A stretch of DNA of 64,000 nt from the NCBI GenBank assembly GCA_964034945.1, contig OZ035962.1, positions 21,857,530-21,921,529 of the forward strand, read 5' to 3'. The stretch comes from Chrysopilus asiliformis. Lineage: Eukaryota; Arthropoda; Insecta; Diptera; Rhagionidae. The translations under genes were made by a program, and so were the position numbers. The notes beneath the pieces were generated by a model. That model searched no databases. It saw nothing but the letters and a program-made list of their open reading frames with translations, and was not told the origin of the DNA. This document shows positions 1 through 11,881 of the stretch, in pieces; the first letter of the stretch is position 1, and every line of letters begins with the position of its first letter.

Positions 1-197
1 AAAATTTTAAAAATTATATAACCAAGACTATTGCCGTCAAAAAACTAGCTTTTATATGGGGGGTTATTAAAGGGGATGGAGATGAAAGTTTGGCATCTTC
101 AGAAAAAAATTTCAGCTATGAAAATGTCACACCATTGGCGCGCATGGCCCAAAAATGGACATTATCCTTTATTGTGTAAAATATTACAAATATTTTC

Positions 198-2664
198 TTA
201 AACTATATTCTGAATTAGGTGTAAATGCTCCTGGGCAATGAAATGTGCTACCAAAGTACAAAGATCCTCATTGCTTCGGGCTACTTGTTGCATCATAATT
301 TGCTTGAAGTCCTCTCGAACTCCTTTATCGGCGCCCCTCGTACCGATTCGCCTGGTTCCTGGTACGTTTGTCTGCGACGAGACAAACTCGAAATTGAATT
401 CACCATTCTTTTTATTCCATAGATGCATAAATTCCTCTAAAAATTCTATCTGGATTATATAAGCTGGAAAAAGAAGATAAGCAAATTGCCCCCTTTCCTT
501 GATCATGGAAAATATGTGTTCAGCTAATTCTGTATCGAATGGAACTTCCAACTGAAGAAGAACAAGCAAATCACCAAGGATTAAATCACTGCAATTCGGT
601 TCATAGACTCTTCGCTGAAATTAAATAAGCGTTGCTCAAGATGCGAACGATAAAAAAACATTTCGAAATTTACCTTCAATGAATTAACAATTGCTTTAGC
701 ACAATATTGAACGATGGTACTCTGAGTTAACGGCAATAAAATTAAGTGACGCTGGTTGCTAGCAATTGAAAGATTGTCAATAAATTCGCCACCAGTTGGA
801 GGTAAATCTGATAAGATTTTCAGTATAAAGTCGAAGCCGTGAATCTAAAATTGACAATCGAGTATTCAATAAAAAAAAAACCTTCAGCACAGAAACACTT
901 ACCGATAGCGGTCCTTGTATTAATATTAAGCTCAGCACTCGGAGATTATGATGAATGCTAGTACATTGCATTTCATTGAGTAGCTTTTTTGCCTCTTCAT
1001 GATGCCCGAAATAAACAGCCAAATCGAAAAGGAATCGGCTTATCCATGTAGCTAATGGAAGTTTAATCAAAAGTTGACTAAAATTTATTTGTAGCTGTTC
1101 CTTGGAATTAAGCAATTGCCAACAATTCGCTGCTGTCACGAATGATATTGGCGTTTCGGCACTGCAATTATAAGTAACTGAGATTTTTGGTGGCTCCGCG
1201 GGATTTTCTCTAGCCATTTGTGATGTGCCTTCATTAATGGGCTCTAATTTAAGTATCGGAAAAAATATTTTAGTAATTAAAACCTAAGCATTAACTTGAG
1301 TTGGAAATTACCTCGAAAGCCCTCAACTAGCACATACTCAATCTCTGTGTCATCAATTTTGGTCTTAATATTTGTTATATATTCTTGCAATGAAAATAAG
1401 AATAAGGTTGTGGCATAAAATAGTGTTTGATTGTTGTCTACAGCTCGAGGATTTATGGTCACCATTTGCATTAACTTTTGCCAGTAAACATCTTTGTTCC
1501 TACAAATTAATTTTAGGATTCTTTTCTGATATAAAATTTTAAATTAGTAATAAAAAACATTTACCATGATTTATTAAACGGGAGAAACGGTTCCCAGTTC
1601 AACACCTTGCCACAAAAGCCGAGAACCTCAAAAATTTGTCGCCAGATTTCATTAATTGCAGGTCGATTATCCTGATTCTACAAAACGGAATTTTAAGATA
1701 AAATTTAATCTTTTTTGAAGCTTTTTGGATGGGTACATTAGATTGAAAGTGTTGTGCTTAAATCCATTTTGAAATAAAGAATAACTACTCTATAATATGG
1801 TACGTAAGCTATCCTCTATATCTTTTTATTAAGTTTTTACCTCTTCAAATATCCGTTTTATGTAATACTCCAAGCAAATGGTGTAGATTCCATAAACTAA
1901 GTGACTTGGAAGCTCTGGAACTTTGGTGTAAATCAGAGGCAAGGCTTCTTGTACCAACATCTCCTGAAACGTCTGTGGTGCCACTGCCATTCCTTGAACC
2001 ATAGTCTCCAAGAGTCTTGGCTAAAAAATGAATTACTTGTTATGATAATAAGATGACGTTTACTGTACAATTTACCGAATGAGTTGAAATAGCCTGGGGA
2101 AACCTTTTAAGCAGAAGCAATACCAGTTTACAATGCTCCACGTTATTATCGCTGTGGCTAGCAGTTAAAAGCAGAATTTTGTGCTGCACGTCGTCTGTAA
2201 AATGTTGAAACATTTTTACATAAAACTCCTGTTCTGGTGTCATCTCTCCTTCTGGAACTCGCAAGGCAGCAGTCAATGCGGAAACTTCATTCCAGAGTTC
2301 GATCGATTGATTTTGAAATGTTAAAATACTGAAAGTACAATCGAATTTTACAAGTTTGTTCTAACATAATTCAAACAAAATGCGAAGAAACATTTTTACT
2401 ACTCGTGTATTTTTGCTTACATGTAGCTGAAACATTTGGCCGCTTCTTCGAAGTTATTTGCCGCTCTTTCTATTTTGTAGGCTTCAAACTAGAGAAAATA
2501 GTTTTTAAGGCAGTTCGAATTAGATATAAATATTAAAACTATACCTGCACATTAAAATTATTTGGATACAAAGTTTTTCCTGTGAGAATCCAGCTTTTAG
2601 CAGCAGCGAATTCATTGTTTTGAAAAGCCTTTATGGCCTGTGAAATTACGTAGTTCTCGTCCAT
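198..2664 (-). CDS. IntS10: Integrator complex subunit 10 (INTS10), complete
   Basis: Nine exons on the minus strand join in frame: 2664-2545, 2488-2421, 2328-2076, 2020-1841, 1677-1565, 1499-1312, 1243-903, 844-674, 614-198. All introns are GT-AG and short (53-163 nt). The product is 616 residues, somewhat shorter than the roughly 710-residue vertebrate protein. It starts MDENYVISQAIKAFQNNEF, like the N-terminal helical repeat of INTS10 (an 'AAKxWxxTxxxLYPxxFNxQ' stretch is visible). The last exon has the family's conserved tail: a 'FLEEFMHLW' region, then 'TRGADKGVREDFKQIMMQQV' and 'SNEDL..LVAHF', ending LHLIQNIV. INTS10 is a nuclear helical-repeat scaffold of the Integrator arm module (with INTS13/14), which ends snRNA and paused mRNA transcription. 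Start chosen at the first Met giving the family N-terminus. Identification rests on recalled similarity; exon joins are supported by frame at every boundary. Confidence 0.9.
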
Positions 2665-3638
2665 TTTAGCAAGGATTTCATCAGGTTTAATTTAAGTTTA
2701 AGCACAATTAATTTTTAATAACAATAAAGACATTTCAGAATGCGTTGCCGCTTTCAACAAAAAGAGTTGGCTTTGGAAAATTGAGGTTAGGACGTTGGTA
2801 AATGGGTGCGTTTAGGGAGCTCGTGATGTTATTTTCTCTTTTCCCCGGTAGAGCAAAAAAATTTGAATTATAAAATATTTAACAAAACAAATCTTGCTAA
2901 ACGTTAAATTTATCAAATTGAAGAATGTTCAACTGAATATGGAATAATAAACTTATTTTAAATAGTTTTAATTGATTTTTTTTTTGAAAAATTCCATTTT
3001 TTTATAAACATTGAAATTTGCTACTAATTATTAAAACAATACTACAAAATTAAATTAAAATGAACTAATTTGGTCAATATACTCATACATATCACAATAG
3101 GTACTACAGTAGAACACGCTTAAATGCACATCGAATTTCGCAGAATTTTATGTGCATTTATCCGTGTTTTGCATTTATACGTAGCACGGAAGCACGGATA
3201 AATGCACATTAATGTGCAATTATGCGAGTAAAAGGGAAACATGCAACATAAAAATAACAATAATAACTTTTTTTTGTGTAATTACATTTCATTTTTGCAC
3301 ATGTGCATTTAAGCGTGTAAAATTTCATATAATTTATACGTTTGCGGATGTGAAAATGGTTGTATTTAAGCAAGTATTGCAATTAAGCGTGTTTCATTTA
3401 TCCGTGTATATTTATATGAAAAATGCTTAAAAATCCTTCATGCACAAATTTTGCGTGCAATTACACGAGTTTTGCATTTACGCGTGTTGCTTTTAAGCGC
3501 GTTCTACTGTGTAATTTCAAAATGACAAATTACTGCAACTAAGCAACACCTTTAATTGATAAAACAAAATATTGGTTGTCTTCAGCAGAGACAAAAAAAG
3601 GAAATTTTTTTAATCCCTGAATTTAATTACACCGAAAA
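2665..3638. promoter_or_regulatory. Shared divergent promoter region between INTS10 and CFAP298
   Basis: INTS10 (minus) and CFAP298 (plus) start 974 bp apart and point away from each other, so this interval must hold both promoters. Nothing coding is seen. About 400 bp of it is occupied by an inverted-repeat element (3107-3509), leaving about 440 bp next to INTS10 and 130 bp next to CFAP298. I see no convincing TATA box. Promoter role is inferred from position only. Confidence 0.5.
3107..3509. mobile_element. Pogo/Tigger-like MITE, about 400 bp
   Basis: The ends are inverted: CAGTAGAACACGCTTAAATG at the left, and the right end reads CAGTAGAACGCGCTTAAAAG on the opposite strand. The CAGTAGAAC start resembles pogo/Tigger-type Tc1-mariner termini. 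The interior repeats short variants of 'gcattta-cgcgtg' and 'atttatccgtg' in both orientations, giving a strongly self-complementary structure (for example 3160-3172 against 3195-3207). No transposase frame. TA precedes the left end; the right target duplication is eroded. Confidence 0.75.
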
Positions 3639-6600
3639 ATGGTGGTTCTACATATTAAACGTGGCGAGGAGAGTTTGTTTCTTTTTGAAGGTGATTTAAA
3701 TCAGTCAATTCAAGAGCAAAGTTTTGAAATCTGTTCAATTCATAATGGACGACTGAAAATCGGTCGAGTTTGTTCGGAAATCCGTGAATTGATCAAACAC
3801 GGAATTTCATTACCCCCAGAATTTCTGGGACTTACTGATGAACAAATTGAAGAGTTGAAACTTGTCGATTGTTGGAAAGATAAATGCATTCCCTCAGGAG
3901 GATTCATTGAAAATAAGGTGATGTTTTGCATTCAAGTATTTTTTGGGTTTCAAAGCAAAAGGAAGTTTTGGAATTTTCTCTCTACATTTTTAAACGTTAT
4001 TTTTTAGGACCCGATTGGATGTAGAAATGGAAGGCAGCCAAAGGAGCAATTTCAAGAAATTTTAACAAAAGCAATAGAAGACGCTAAGCAAATGATTGAC
4101 AAAGTAATTAATTTTGGATACCACAAATATAATTTAAATTTATTATCTGGTTTGAATTTAATCTACTTAAAATATTTTTCTAGAAACTAGTGCTTTTAAA
4201 TCAGCAGATGACTCTTAAAATTGTTGAGGAAGCATTAGATATTTTAAGGGGTGCTATAACTATTGTTTATCCAATGAAACTACCTCCGCACGATCCAATT
4301 TCTATGGAATTTGCTAACATCGAAGACTTAAGTGGAACGCAGGTAAAAACATAACAAAAGCTATAATTGCCAATCTGGCAATCATTGGAGACCCGTATGG
4401 TGATATTCGTATCAAAATTCGAACAGTTGTACCAAAATTCCACTTTGAAGTCAAACTTTCCAATAAGATTTTTTTAAATTTATTCCAATCGGATTTTGAT
4501 GTATTGGAGTTTTATGTAGAATTATATCCTAAATAACTTTTGTTCTTGGACTTTTTTGATAAGATGCACCGTTTTTGAGATATTCGCAAAAAACGTTTTC
4601 ATTCGTATGGGGGGTACCCCCCCTAATGGTCCATTTTTGCCCATTAACGAACTTAGCCTCGCATTTTAAGAAAAACGGATCTGCGCAAAATTTCAAGTCT
4701 CTAGCTCAATCCGTGCGCCCGCAATCCGCGCCACAGACAGACGGACAGACGGACAGACGGACAGACGGACAGACAGACGGACAGACGGACAGACGGACGG
4801 ACATGCTAAATTCAACTTTTTTCATCATTCTAAACACACTGGTGTAATTCATTTTTTTGTGCGATGACGGGATCTTGGCGTTACAAACGGTAAGGCAAAG
4901 TTAATATACCCTTTGGTTTCACCATACGGGTATAAATAGTATAAAACCTTCTTGAATTATAGTATGAAAAATATTTAAAAAGTTTAAATTATTAAAGAAG
5001 TAAAACCAAGTTTTGACTTAATTTGACTATTTTGTTCAATTACAGGCCTCAAAAGAAGTAATAGAGCCAAGTCGAGCTCAATTGTGGTTCGCTGGACGCC
5101 AAATGCTGCCTGACAAATTGCTAAAGGACTACGTGGGTGTTAATGATAAAACAAAAGTATAGTCTCTACACGGCAAAAAATCTTGGAGTGAATTCCAATC
5201 AAAATTGGATTACATATAGGTCCACTCCAAAACATGATTAGATTTCAATCCACTCGTTGGATTGAAATTTTTTTTCTAATCTTCTTTAGATTGAATTAAA
5301 TTCCAAAAATGTATTAAATTTATCAAATGCAAATTGCAATTTCTGTTGCAAAAAATGCAAATTCTGTTGGATTTCACTACATTAAATGAAGGAATCAATA
5401 GTTTCCTACATTAATTAAGTGTGACTGGAAAATAAAGCGTGAATTCACACAAAAATCAGCGTGAATTCCAACAAAATTTTGTAACAAAATGGGCAAAATA
5501 AAATCTTCGTTTTTCATGGTTTTATGATAGTAATAGTAGGTTTTTTACCAATATCCAGTAGTGTTCTTTACTTTTTACAGCATTTATAAATTATAAATAT
5601 TTTCTTACGTATTATTAAATGTTGAAAAACTCCTGCTCACACCGCGATTCGAACCCGAGATGATCCCTAGGTTTGAAGTCCACTCGCCAACCCATACGGC
5701 CACCGAAGTAAATTAACAAAGTGAGTCTAAACATGAATGGTTTCTATCTCACTTGAATTTACTGTCAGTTAATAACTAAATGAATACTTTCGGTAATTTG
5801 ATATACAATAAAAAGTAATTGAAATCTAATCTAAAAAAATATTAGAATATTTGTAATAATTTGCATTTATTGAATTCCAATCGAAATTGTATTGAAATTT
5901 CGTCCAATACAATTTTTGGATTGAAAAATACTCCAAGATTTTTTACCGTGTATAAAAACAAAATAAATGTAAAGCCTCTTATATTTGTAAAAAAAATTCA
6001 GGTAATTATCAAACTAACTAAAACCGGTGAAGGCCCACCTGGTCGAGAACCAGTCTTAACTGAAGATGTAAGAAAAAGAATGATGGCAGACGCATACCGA
6101 CGGCAAGAACAATTAAAGGTAGATGATAAAAGATATAAAAGTACCAAATTTTTATACTGTATATGAAAATCATATAGGAATATATTAGATTTAGTACCTA
6201 TACCATTTATAACGCATCGAATCAGCCATCGGAGAAAAAAATTACACCAGCGTGCTTGGGATGACAAAAAAATTTGATTTCTCAAAATTTCCGATAACTC
6301 TCGACTGAACTCTCGACTGAAGTGAATATTAAAAAAAAAATTGAACCTTTATTCAAATGTTTTTAGATGTGCTAAATCGCAAATAAGAAAATACCATTGA
6401 TTTTGATAAATTAAACAAATTTGAATTTGTCGATGGTAAGAAGGGTAATATGTTTTGATATTGAATTTAACGCAAAAAAAAACATATACGTTTATGTTTT
6501 CATATTATGTTGAACATTTTTCAACTACTTATTTAAAATTTATATTTAAATAAAATATAAGCATTTACCAAATGAAAAATCAAATAAAACTTCAGTCTCA

Positions 6601-9600
6601 CAGCATTTTTGAACATTATTTAATTTTTATTATCTGAATAATAAGATTAAGTAATATAATAATGAACATTTAAAGCTAACAAAGTTTTAAAAGACTTGAG
6701 TGTCACCATAATTTTGTTGTAAACATAAATACATCTTAAAAATACCCTTGAGTGAGTGTAGTTTCGGATTTTTTTTTCTAAAAGGCACATTTAAAAATTG
6801 CAATTTAATTTATTGCTTAAATATTTATATATCCATTATATTTATAAAGTTTTTTTAAATGTTATTTTTATTTTTTCACGTTTGTTTGAAGTAAATTTTT
6901 TTTTAAGTCAATAATTAATTTTATCAAGTTTAATTTAATTTAAAGGTTTTTTTTTCCAAAAATACAGTCAGATTTTGAGTGTAAAAGTTCGGTGGTGTTG
7001 TTCTCTTATATTCATGGTTTTCAAGGATTATTGGCATTATATCTCTTATTGCTATTTCGTTTGTTTTCTTCTTTTTGTTTCCTCTTTTGTGCAATTTCGT
7101 GTTATAATGTTAATAGTACTCTAATTGTTATTCAAAAAAAAAGTGAAATCGGTACAGAATGCTGAGCTGAGAATCTGCTGTGCTAAAAGTTGACAGCATT
7201 ACCAACTATGAGCAACGATGAAACAGTTTTAGATTTCAATCATTCATTAGATTGACCATTACAGAATTCTGGTTAAAAAGAAAAGTTTTTTTTAAATAGT
7301 CGTTTGAAATAGGTACAAGCATGCCTCCAAAATATTTACGAGTGGTGACATTTTTCACGTTTTTTTTAAAAAAAACTTAGCATTTATTGAATTCGATTAG
7401 TATTCGCATTTGGTAATGTAATAGTTGGTGTATGGTCCCATAGAATGTGGGGTTTTTTTTGCACATTTCAAAAGTGTTTCGTACTGCTAAAAGCATTTTG
7501 CAGAGCTGAATCAATCATTTTTAAATCCCTAATTGTATATAAAAATGTATCTAAAATCCTTGTTTATTTTAACAATTTGAATCATTTAAGAAATACAATA
7601 CAATTCTGTCCGTTTATAAAAATTTTAAATCTTTTTTTCCCCTTTTTGAATTTTCCTGTTTTTTTTAAAGAACACGAAACTTTGAATTTATATCGATCCA
7701 GAATTTATCATCCTTAGAATTAACTCTGCAAATGCTTGACAATAGAAAAATATCATTTAGTGCCGTTAATTGTTAGAATGGCTATTGTAATATTGTAGAC
7801 ATTTTTTCTATAGTTTTTAACTACTGTTTTAGAATAGTTGCCAATAGGGGAGAATATATATGAATTTTATTATTAAAATACATGATTATATAAATAAATT
7901 CCAAATATATATAAATTGTTTTTTTTTCTTTGTTTCCACGCTTTATATAACTATAATCTTTATAAACTTGTATAGCTGTATAAAGTTACAATATGCTTAA
8001 ATTTATATCGAAAAGTCAGTTCGTTTCAAAAAGTTACAATTTTTTTAAATTTATTTTTTTTTAAGTTTTTCTTACTTTTTTTTGTAAAATTTAGCTATCG
8101 TTTGATTATCTCAAAAGCATTAGACCAATAGTTAATAATAGCTTCACATCTAAAAGAAATTATATTTTGGTATTTTCTTTATCAAGTGAAAAACATTCAA
8201 GCTACTCAATGTATTAAATTTTAATAAATAAGCTAGATTTAAGCTTCGCTTTACGCCTGTTATTAAATAAGAACCAAGGGTTTTTCGTCACTAACGTTTT
8301 TAGAACCGCCGGGCTTTTCAGTATCTTCCAGTTCATCATCGGGATATGGAGGTGCTGGATCGATCTAAAACACGCAAAAGAAGAAAAAAAAATTGTTTGT
8401 GCATTTATCAATTTTCAAAAGTATTTACTTTCAATTCCGGTAATTCATCATCACTCAACATTGGTCTATGTGCTAATGGACATTCAGTTTTTGATCCACT
8501 TCTTATAAGATTGTCATCCAAATCGGAATTATCGCCAGCGCAATATTGGCATCTCATCCTCGCATCATCTCCTACCTATTTTTAATAAAAAAAAATCAAG
8601 TGAAAATTTAACAAATAAAACTTCAAACAATTAACTTATTTAACATACCTTAACAGAACGTGTTATAATACATAATGAAGTAAATGATATAATAAATAAT
8701 ATCGTTGGGACAATCGATGCTATCAAAAGTTCCCTATACGTTTTATCCAGGTCGAAACGAGCCACCACTCGAAGGCTGTCATTCTAATTATAATGGATTT
8801 TTATACAAGTATGATATAAATTAAATTGCTCAACAATTTACCTTATTGTAGTAGCATAAAAACCGTGATTGGGCAGTGTTGTTATCTCCATCTTTACCAT
8901 AAGAATCAATAAACATGTTGCATTCATCCCGAAGGGTGTTCACACATCCTTCTAAATTAATGTATAATCGGCTACTATTATAAATGGTTAGTGCTGATTG
9001 TTTTGGTAGAAACCTAATAAAAAAATATATACTAAAATTGCTAAAAGCCAGTTAATCATTTAAAAACAAAAAAACGACTCCCACAAAGCACTTTTCAGTT
9101 TTTCTCCAGTAATAAAAATAAAGAAAAAAATTTAAACATCATCATATACATAAATTCAAAGATAATAACGCATTTTTTACCTTTGGGTGGGATCGAGAAT
9201 TACTTTGCTCTGCTCTACTATTTTCCAGAATTGTGGGAACAACATAAACGGATGTGGTAAAGTTGTGTCATTTAGTAACGTTCCGTTTATACAATCGTAC
9301 GCACTAAAAAAATTTAGAAAAGGATTTTTAAAATAATTTGAATACGGAAAGGAAACAAAACTATATGACTTTTTCTTCAATTATTTTTTACTTTAGTTGT
9401 AATCTACGTTAACCCTTTCCTGCATGAATTTTTCTCAAAATCACGTTATAATTTTTGGAAAAAATACTCAGTGTGTTTTGCCTGTACACTGACGAATGAT
9501 ACATATCGTCGATTTTAAGAAACTTGATTTTAGTCAAATTTTAATGAACAGCCGAAATTAAGAAACATGTTTCTTGATTTAAGTCACCGATTTCTATAAT

Positions 9601-11881
9601 CGGTTAAACAACAAATAACATCGTCTCCATACAAGTAACAGAATGTGACTAGATTTAAGAAAAATGTTTCAACAAGGACATAACAATTTTGTATTTAAAT
9701 AAAACACAGAATAATTGAGATATCGGACTGAAATTTATTCCAGGTGTAGTGGACATGTTATATTTAAGTATGAAATTCGATGTCATTCATATGGCCACCG
9801 CGAGCACGTTTGCACTGATCGATTCTTTGAAGCCAATTTTCCACCACTCTTCCACATATATCGGCCGGAACGTTGGCAATTTCGCGTTCGATATTGTTCC
9901 TGAGCTCCTCTAACGTTGTTGGCTTGTTGGCATAAACCAACGACTTAACATAACCCCATAAAAAGAGATGCAACGGCGTTAAATCGCATGAGCGAGGTGG
10001 CCATTCGACCGGACCATTTCTCGAGATTACACAATTGCGACCACCGACTCAGAATTTCGGTAGTAAGTTTTAATAATTTCCAAACGTTGCTCGTTCGTGA
10101 ACTTCACCATGATAAAAATGTAAACCTTGACTGACGTTTTAGCATTGCCAGATCATAAAAAAAGTTTTAGGGTGCGTTTTTATTAAAATACAAAATTGTT
10201 ATGTCCTTGTTGAAAGACCCTTTATATTAGGGTCATACGCTACAACATGTTTTTTAAATCTAATAAAAAAAATTTCTTCGTGTATGTAATATAGGACTCA
10301 AACTGAGTCTAACATCAAGTACTGTTTGTACCAATGACACTTACATAAATATAATAGTGAATTCGAATCATAGATTTAGATCATGCTCTACTCTGGAGTC
10401 GAGGATTGCCAAATTAATTCGAAACGTTTTTTAAGAACAAAATTGTCAAATAATTCTATTCGGTTGAGAATCTAGATCGCGCAATTTTCAGGGAAAAAGA
10501 GCATACCATTCGAATACGCCATAAGAAACTTACAAGTTGTGGCACCCAAAAAAATCCGCCAGGAGAAATAGCAAACCTTGCAAAAAGATTATTTTCCTTT
10601 ATATTTTGACGGTTAACTGTCAAAAAATCAATAAAAAGAATTTTAAATTGCATACGTTACTGATTCAGATTAATAACTTTACAGTATTTTTCGTACATTT
10701 TAGGAAAATTGTATTTTTGCTTCTCTTTAGTAGGCTAATCTTTGCGTATATTCAACTTAAATTATTAAAGTTCCAGAGTTTCTATGGCGCAGATAGACAA
10801 AGTATGATTTATTTGTTGTAATAACATTACGCCCCAAAAGGCCTTGGTGTGATAGTTTGACATAATTTAAAACTCGTTTTTCAAACTACATATTTCAATG
10901 CGTTAATTACATTATCTCCTTAATATGATTAAAATGTATGTGTTAAATTTATCAAATGTCTACTTTGATATTAACATGATTGAACTTAAAATCGTCACTT
11001 ACTAAAATTTATCACCATCTCTGCTCACTGACATGCAAGTAGTTAATAAAATTCCCATATTTTCGTCCCAAAATTGTGTGGGCTCTATTTCAATCCCCGG
11101 TTCCGAACCCCGTGCCTCCTTCACAGCCATCCCGTACTGACAGTCTGCCGTATGCAACGAATTCCCCTAGCAATTAATATTGTTAATTTAATTAATTTTA
11201 CCGTCATGCTATAAGTTTAAAGAGCAACGAACCTCCATCAGCAGGACGTTTATTCCAAGTGTTGTTATTTTGTTGCAATTTCGATCACAGGTGAACGGTT
11301 TTGTAATTTTGGTGCATTTTCGTCCTATTAAATCATTTTTAAATTATCTCAAAAATTTAATTATTGTAAATTGAATCAAGTTGAGAAAATTCACCAAGGC
11401 AATCAAAGAATCCACTTAATTTTAGCTTGTCTTTGTCGGTACTTATTACTGGTCCATCTGCTTGATAATAACATTGAAATTTCTCTGACATATTACTACA
11501 AAGACCTGCAATTGAATCAATTAAATAATTTTGTTAAGTCAATTAATTAACAAATTAAAAACATTACCTGTAGTACAGTTATATGTTCCATTTAAATTTA
11601 AGCATGGTTTCATGTTACAATTTGTTATTTCGATTTTGTCAGGATATACCTTGTAAAAAAATGAAATATTTTTATTAAAATACTGAATTTTATAAAAAAT
11701 CAAAGTGTTTCATAAAAAATATAGATGTTTTTGTTTCATTTAAGTAATTTTACATATTTCATTACAGAAACTTCAGGAAGACGACGATGATAGCTATTTG
11801 AATTCAGGTTGGTCTAACAACAACAGCTTGAAACTCCAGGTTCATGGACTGGAAAACGTAAAATTTCGAGTTGGGAAATAA
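3639..11881 (+). CDS. CFAP298: Cilia and flagella associated protein 298 (CFAP298 / Kurly), complete
   Basis: Six exons join in phase 0: 3639-3917, 4008-4103, 4184-4342, 5046-5156, 6002-6118 and 11768-11881, giving 291 residues (human 290). The protein starts MVVLHIKRGEESLFLFEG and shows the conserved 'CSEIRELIKHGISLPPEF', 'GLTDEQIEELKL', 'RGAITIVYPMKLPPHDP' and 'DLSGTQ' blocks, then 'NDKTKVIIKLTKTGEGPPG' and 'REPV'. The last exon gives 'KLQEDDDDSYLNSGWSNN' and HGLENVKFRVGK, matching the family C-terminus (human ends GVKDIKWRPR). CFAP298 is a cytoplasmic factor needed for dynein-arm assembly and ciliary motility or polarity. The last intron is 5.65 kb and contains nine exons of an opposite-strand tipE-like gene. 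Intron 3 starts with a dispersed repeat only 6 nt after the donor; intron 4 holds a 782-bp TIR element. Confidence 0.92.
4349..4936 (+). repeat. Dispersed repeat family A, copy 1, with GACA/GACG microsatellite
   Basis: Starts with 'acataacaaaagctataatt', ends with 'accatacgggtataaa'. It shares long near-identical blocks with 12049-12466, 32044-32497 and 50187-50657, including 'gaacttagcctcgc', 'caagtctctagctcaatccg' and 'ttaatataccctttggtttc'. A (GACA/GACG)n microsatellite sits at about 4733-4803. Inserted in CFAP298 intron 3, its left end 6 nt downstream of the exon 3 splice donor. No protein or inverted termini are seen; class unknown. Confidence 0.85.
5169..5950. mobile_element. 782-bp TIR element in CFAP298 intron 4
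   Basis: The left end CACGGCAAAAAATCTTGGAG and the right end, read on the other strand, CACGGTAAAAAATCTTGGAG match at 19 of 20 positions. Both ends are flanked by TA (5167-5168 and 5951-5952), consistent with a TA target duplication. No transposase frame is seen; the interior is AT-rich and carries a tRNA-like stretch. A non-autonomous Tc1/mariner-type element is the simplest reading. Confidence 0.8.
5632..5708 (-). other. tRNA-like sequence inside the TIR element
   Basis: On the minus strand this has a B-box-like GGTTCGAATCG (5645-5655), an A-box-like 'TGGCCGTATGG' about 45-50 nt upstream, and tRNA-like spacing between them (about 75 nt overall). I could not build a convincing complete cloverleaf or acceptor stem, so this is more likely a tRNA-derived (SINE-like) remnant than a working tRNA gene. 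No anticodon is called. Confidence 0.5.
6176..6262 (-). repeat. Dispersed repeat family B, truncated copy
   Basis: The stretch 'ataacgcatcgaatc...cggag...ttacaccag...ttgggatgac' is a diverged copy of the left end of the repeat at 50755-51397 and, inverted, of 12832-13046. About 90 bp, in the last CFAP298 intron. Confidence 0.6.
6263..8262. other. AT-rich intronic sequence, no gene recognised
   Basis: Part of the last CFAP298 intron and immediately downstream of the tipE-like stop codon. Very AT-rich with long T and A runs. It probably includes the 3' UTR of the tipE-like gene next to 8262. I see no other coding or structured feature. Confidence 0.5.

Noticed and set aside
4575..4847. Open frames with QTDRRTDGQTDGQ-type repeats (also at 12169, 32164, 40088)
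   Set aside because: Translation of the GACA/GACG microsatellite inside dispersed repeats, not genes.
5632..5708. Functional tRNA gene
   Set aside because: A and B boxes are present but no convincing acceptor stem or complete cloverleaf; kept only as tRNA-like.
11003..11016. Donor at 11016 (GATG|GTGATA) for the tipE-like exon
   Set aside because: It puts the next exon (9303) out of frame with an early stop; the stronger donor 13 nt downstream restores the frame.
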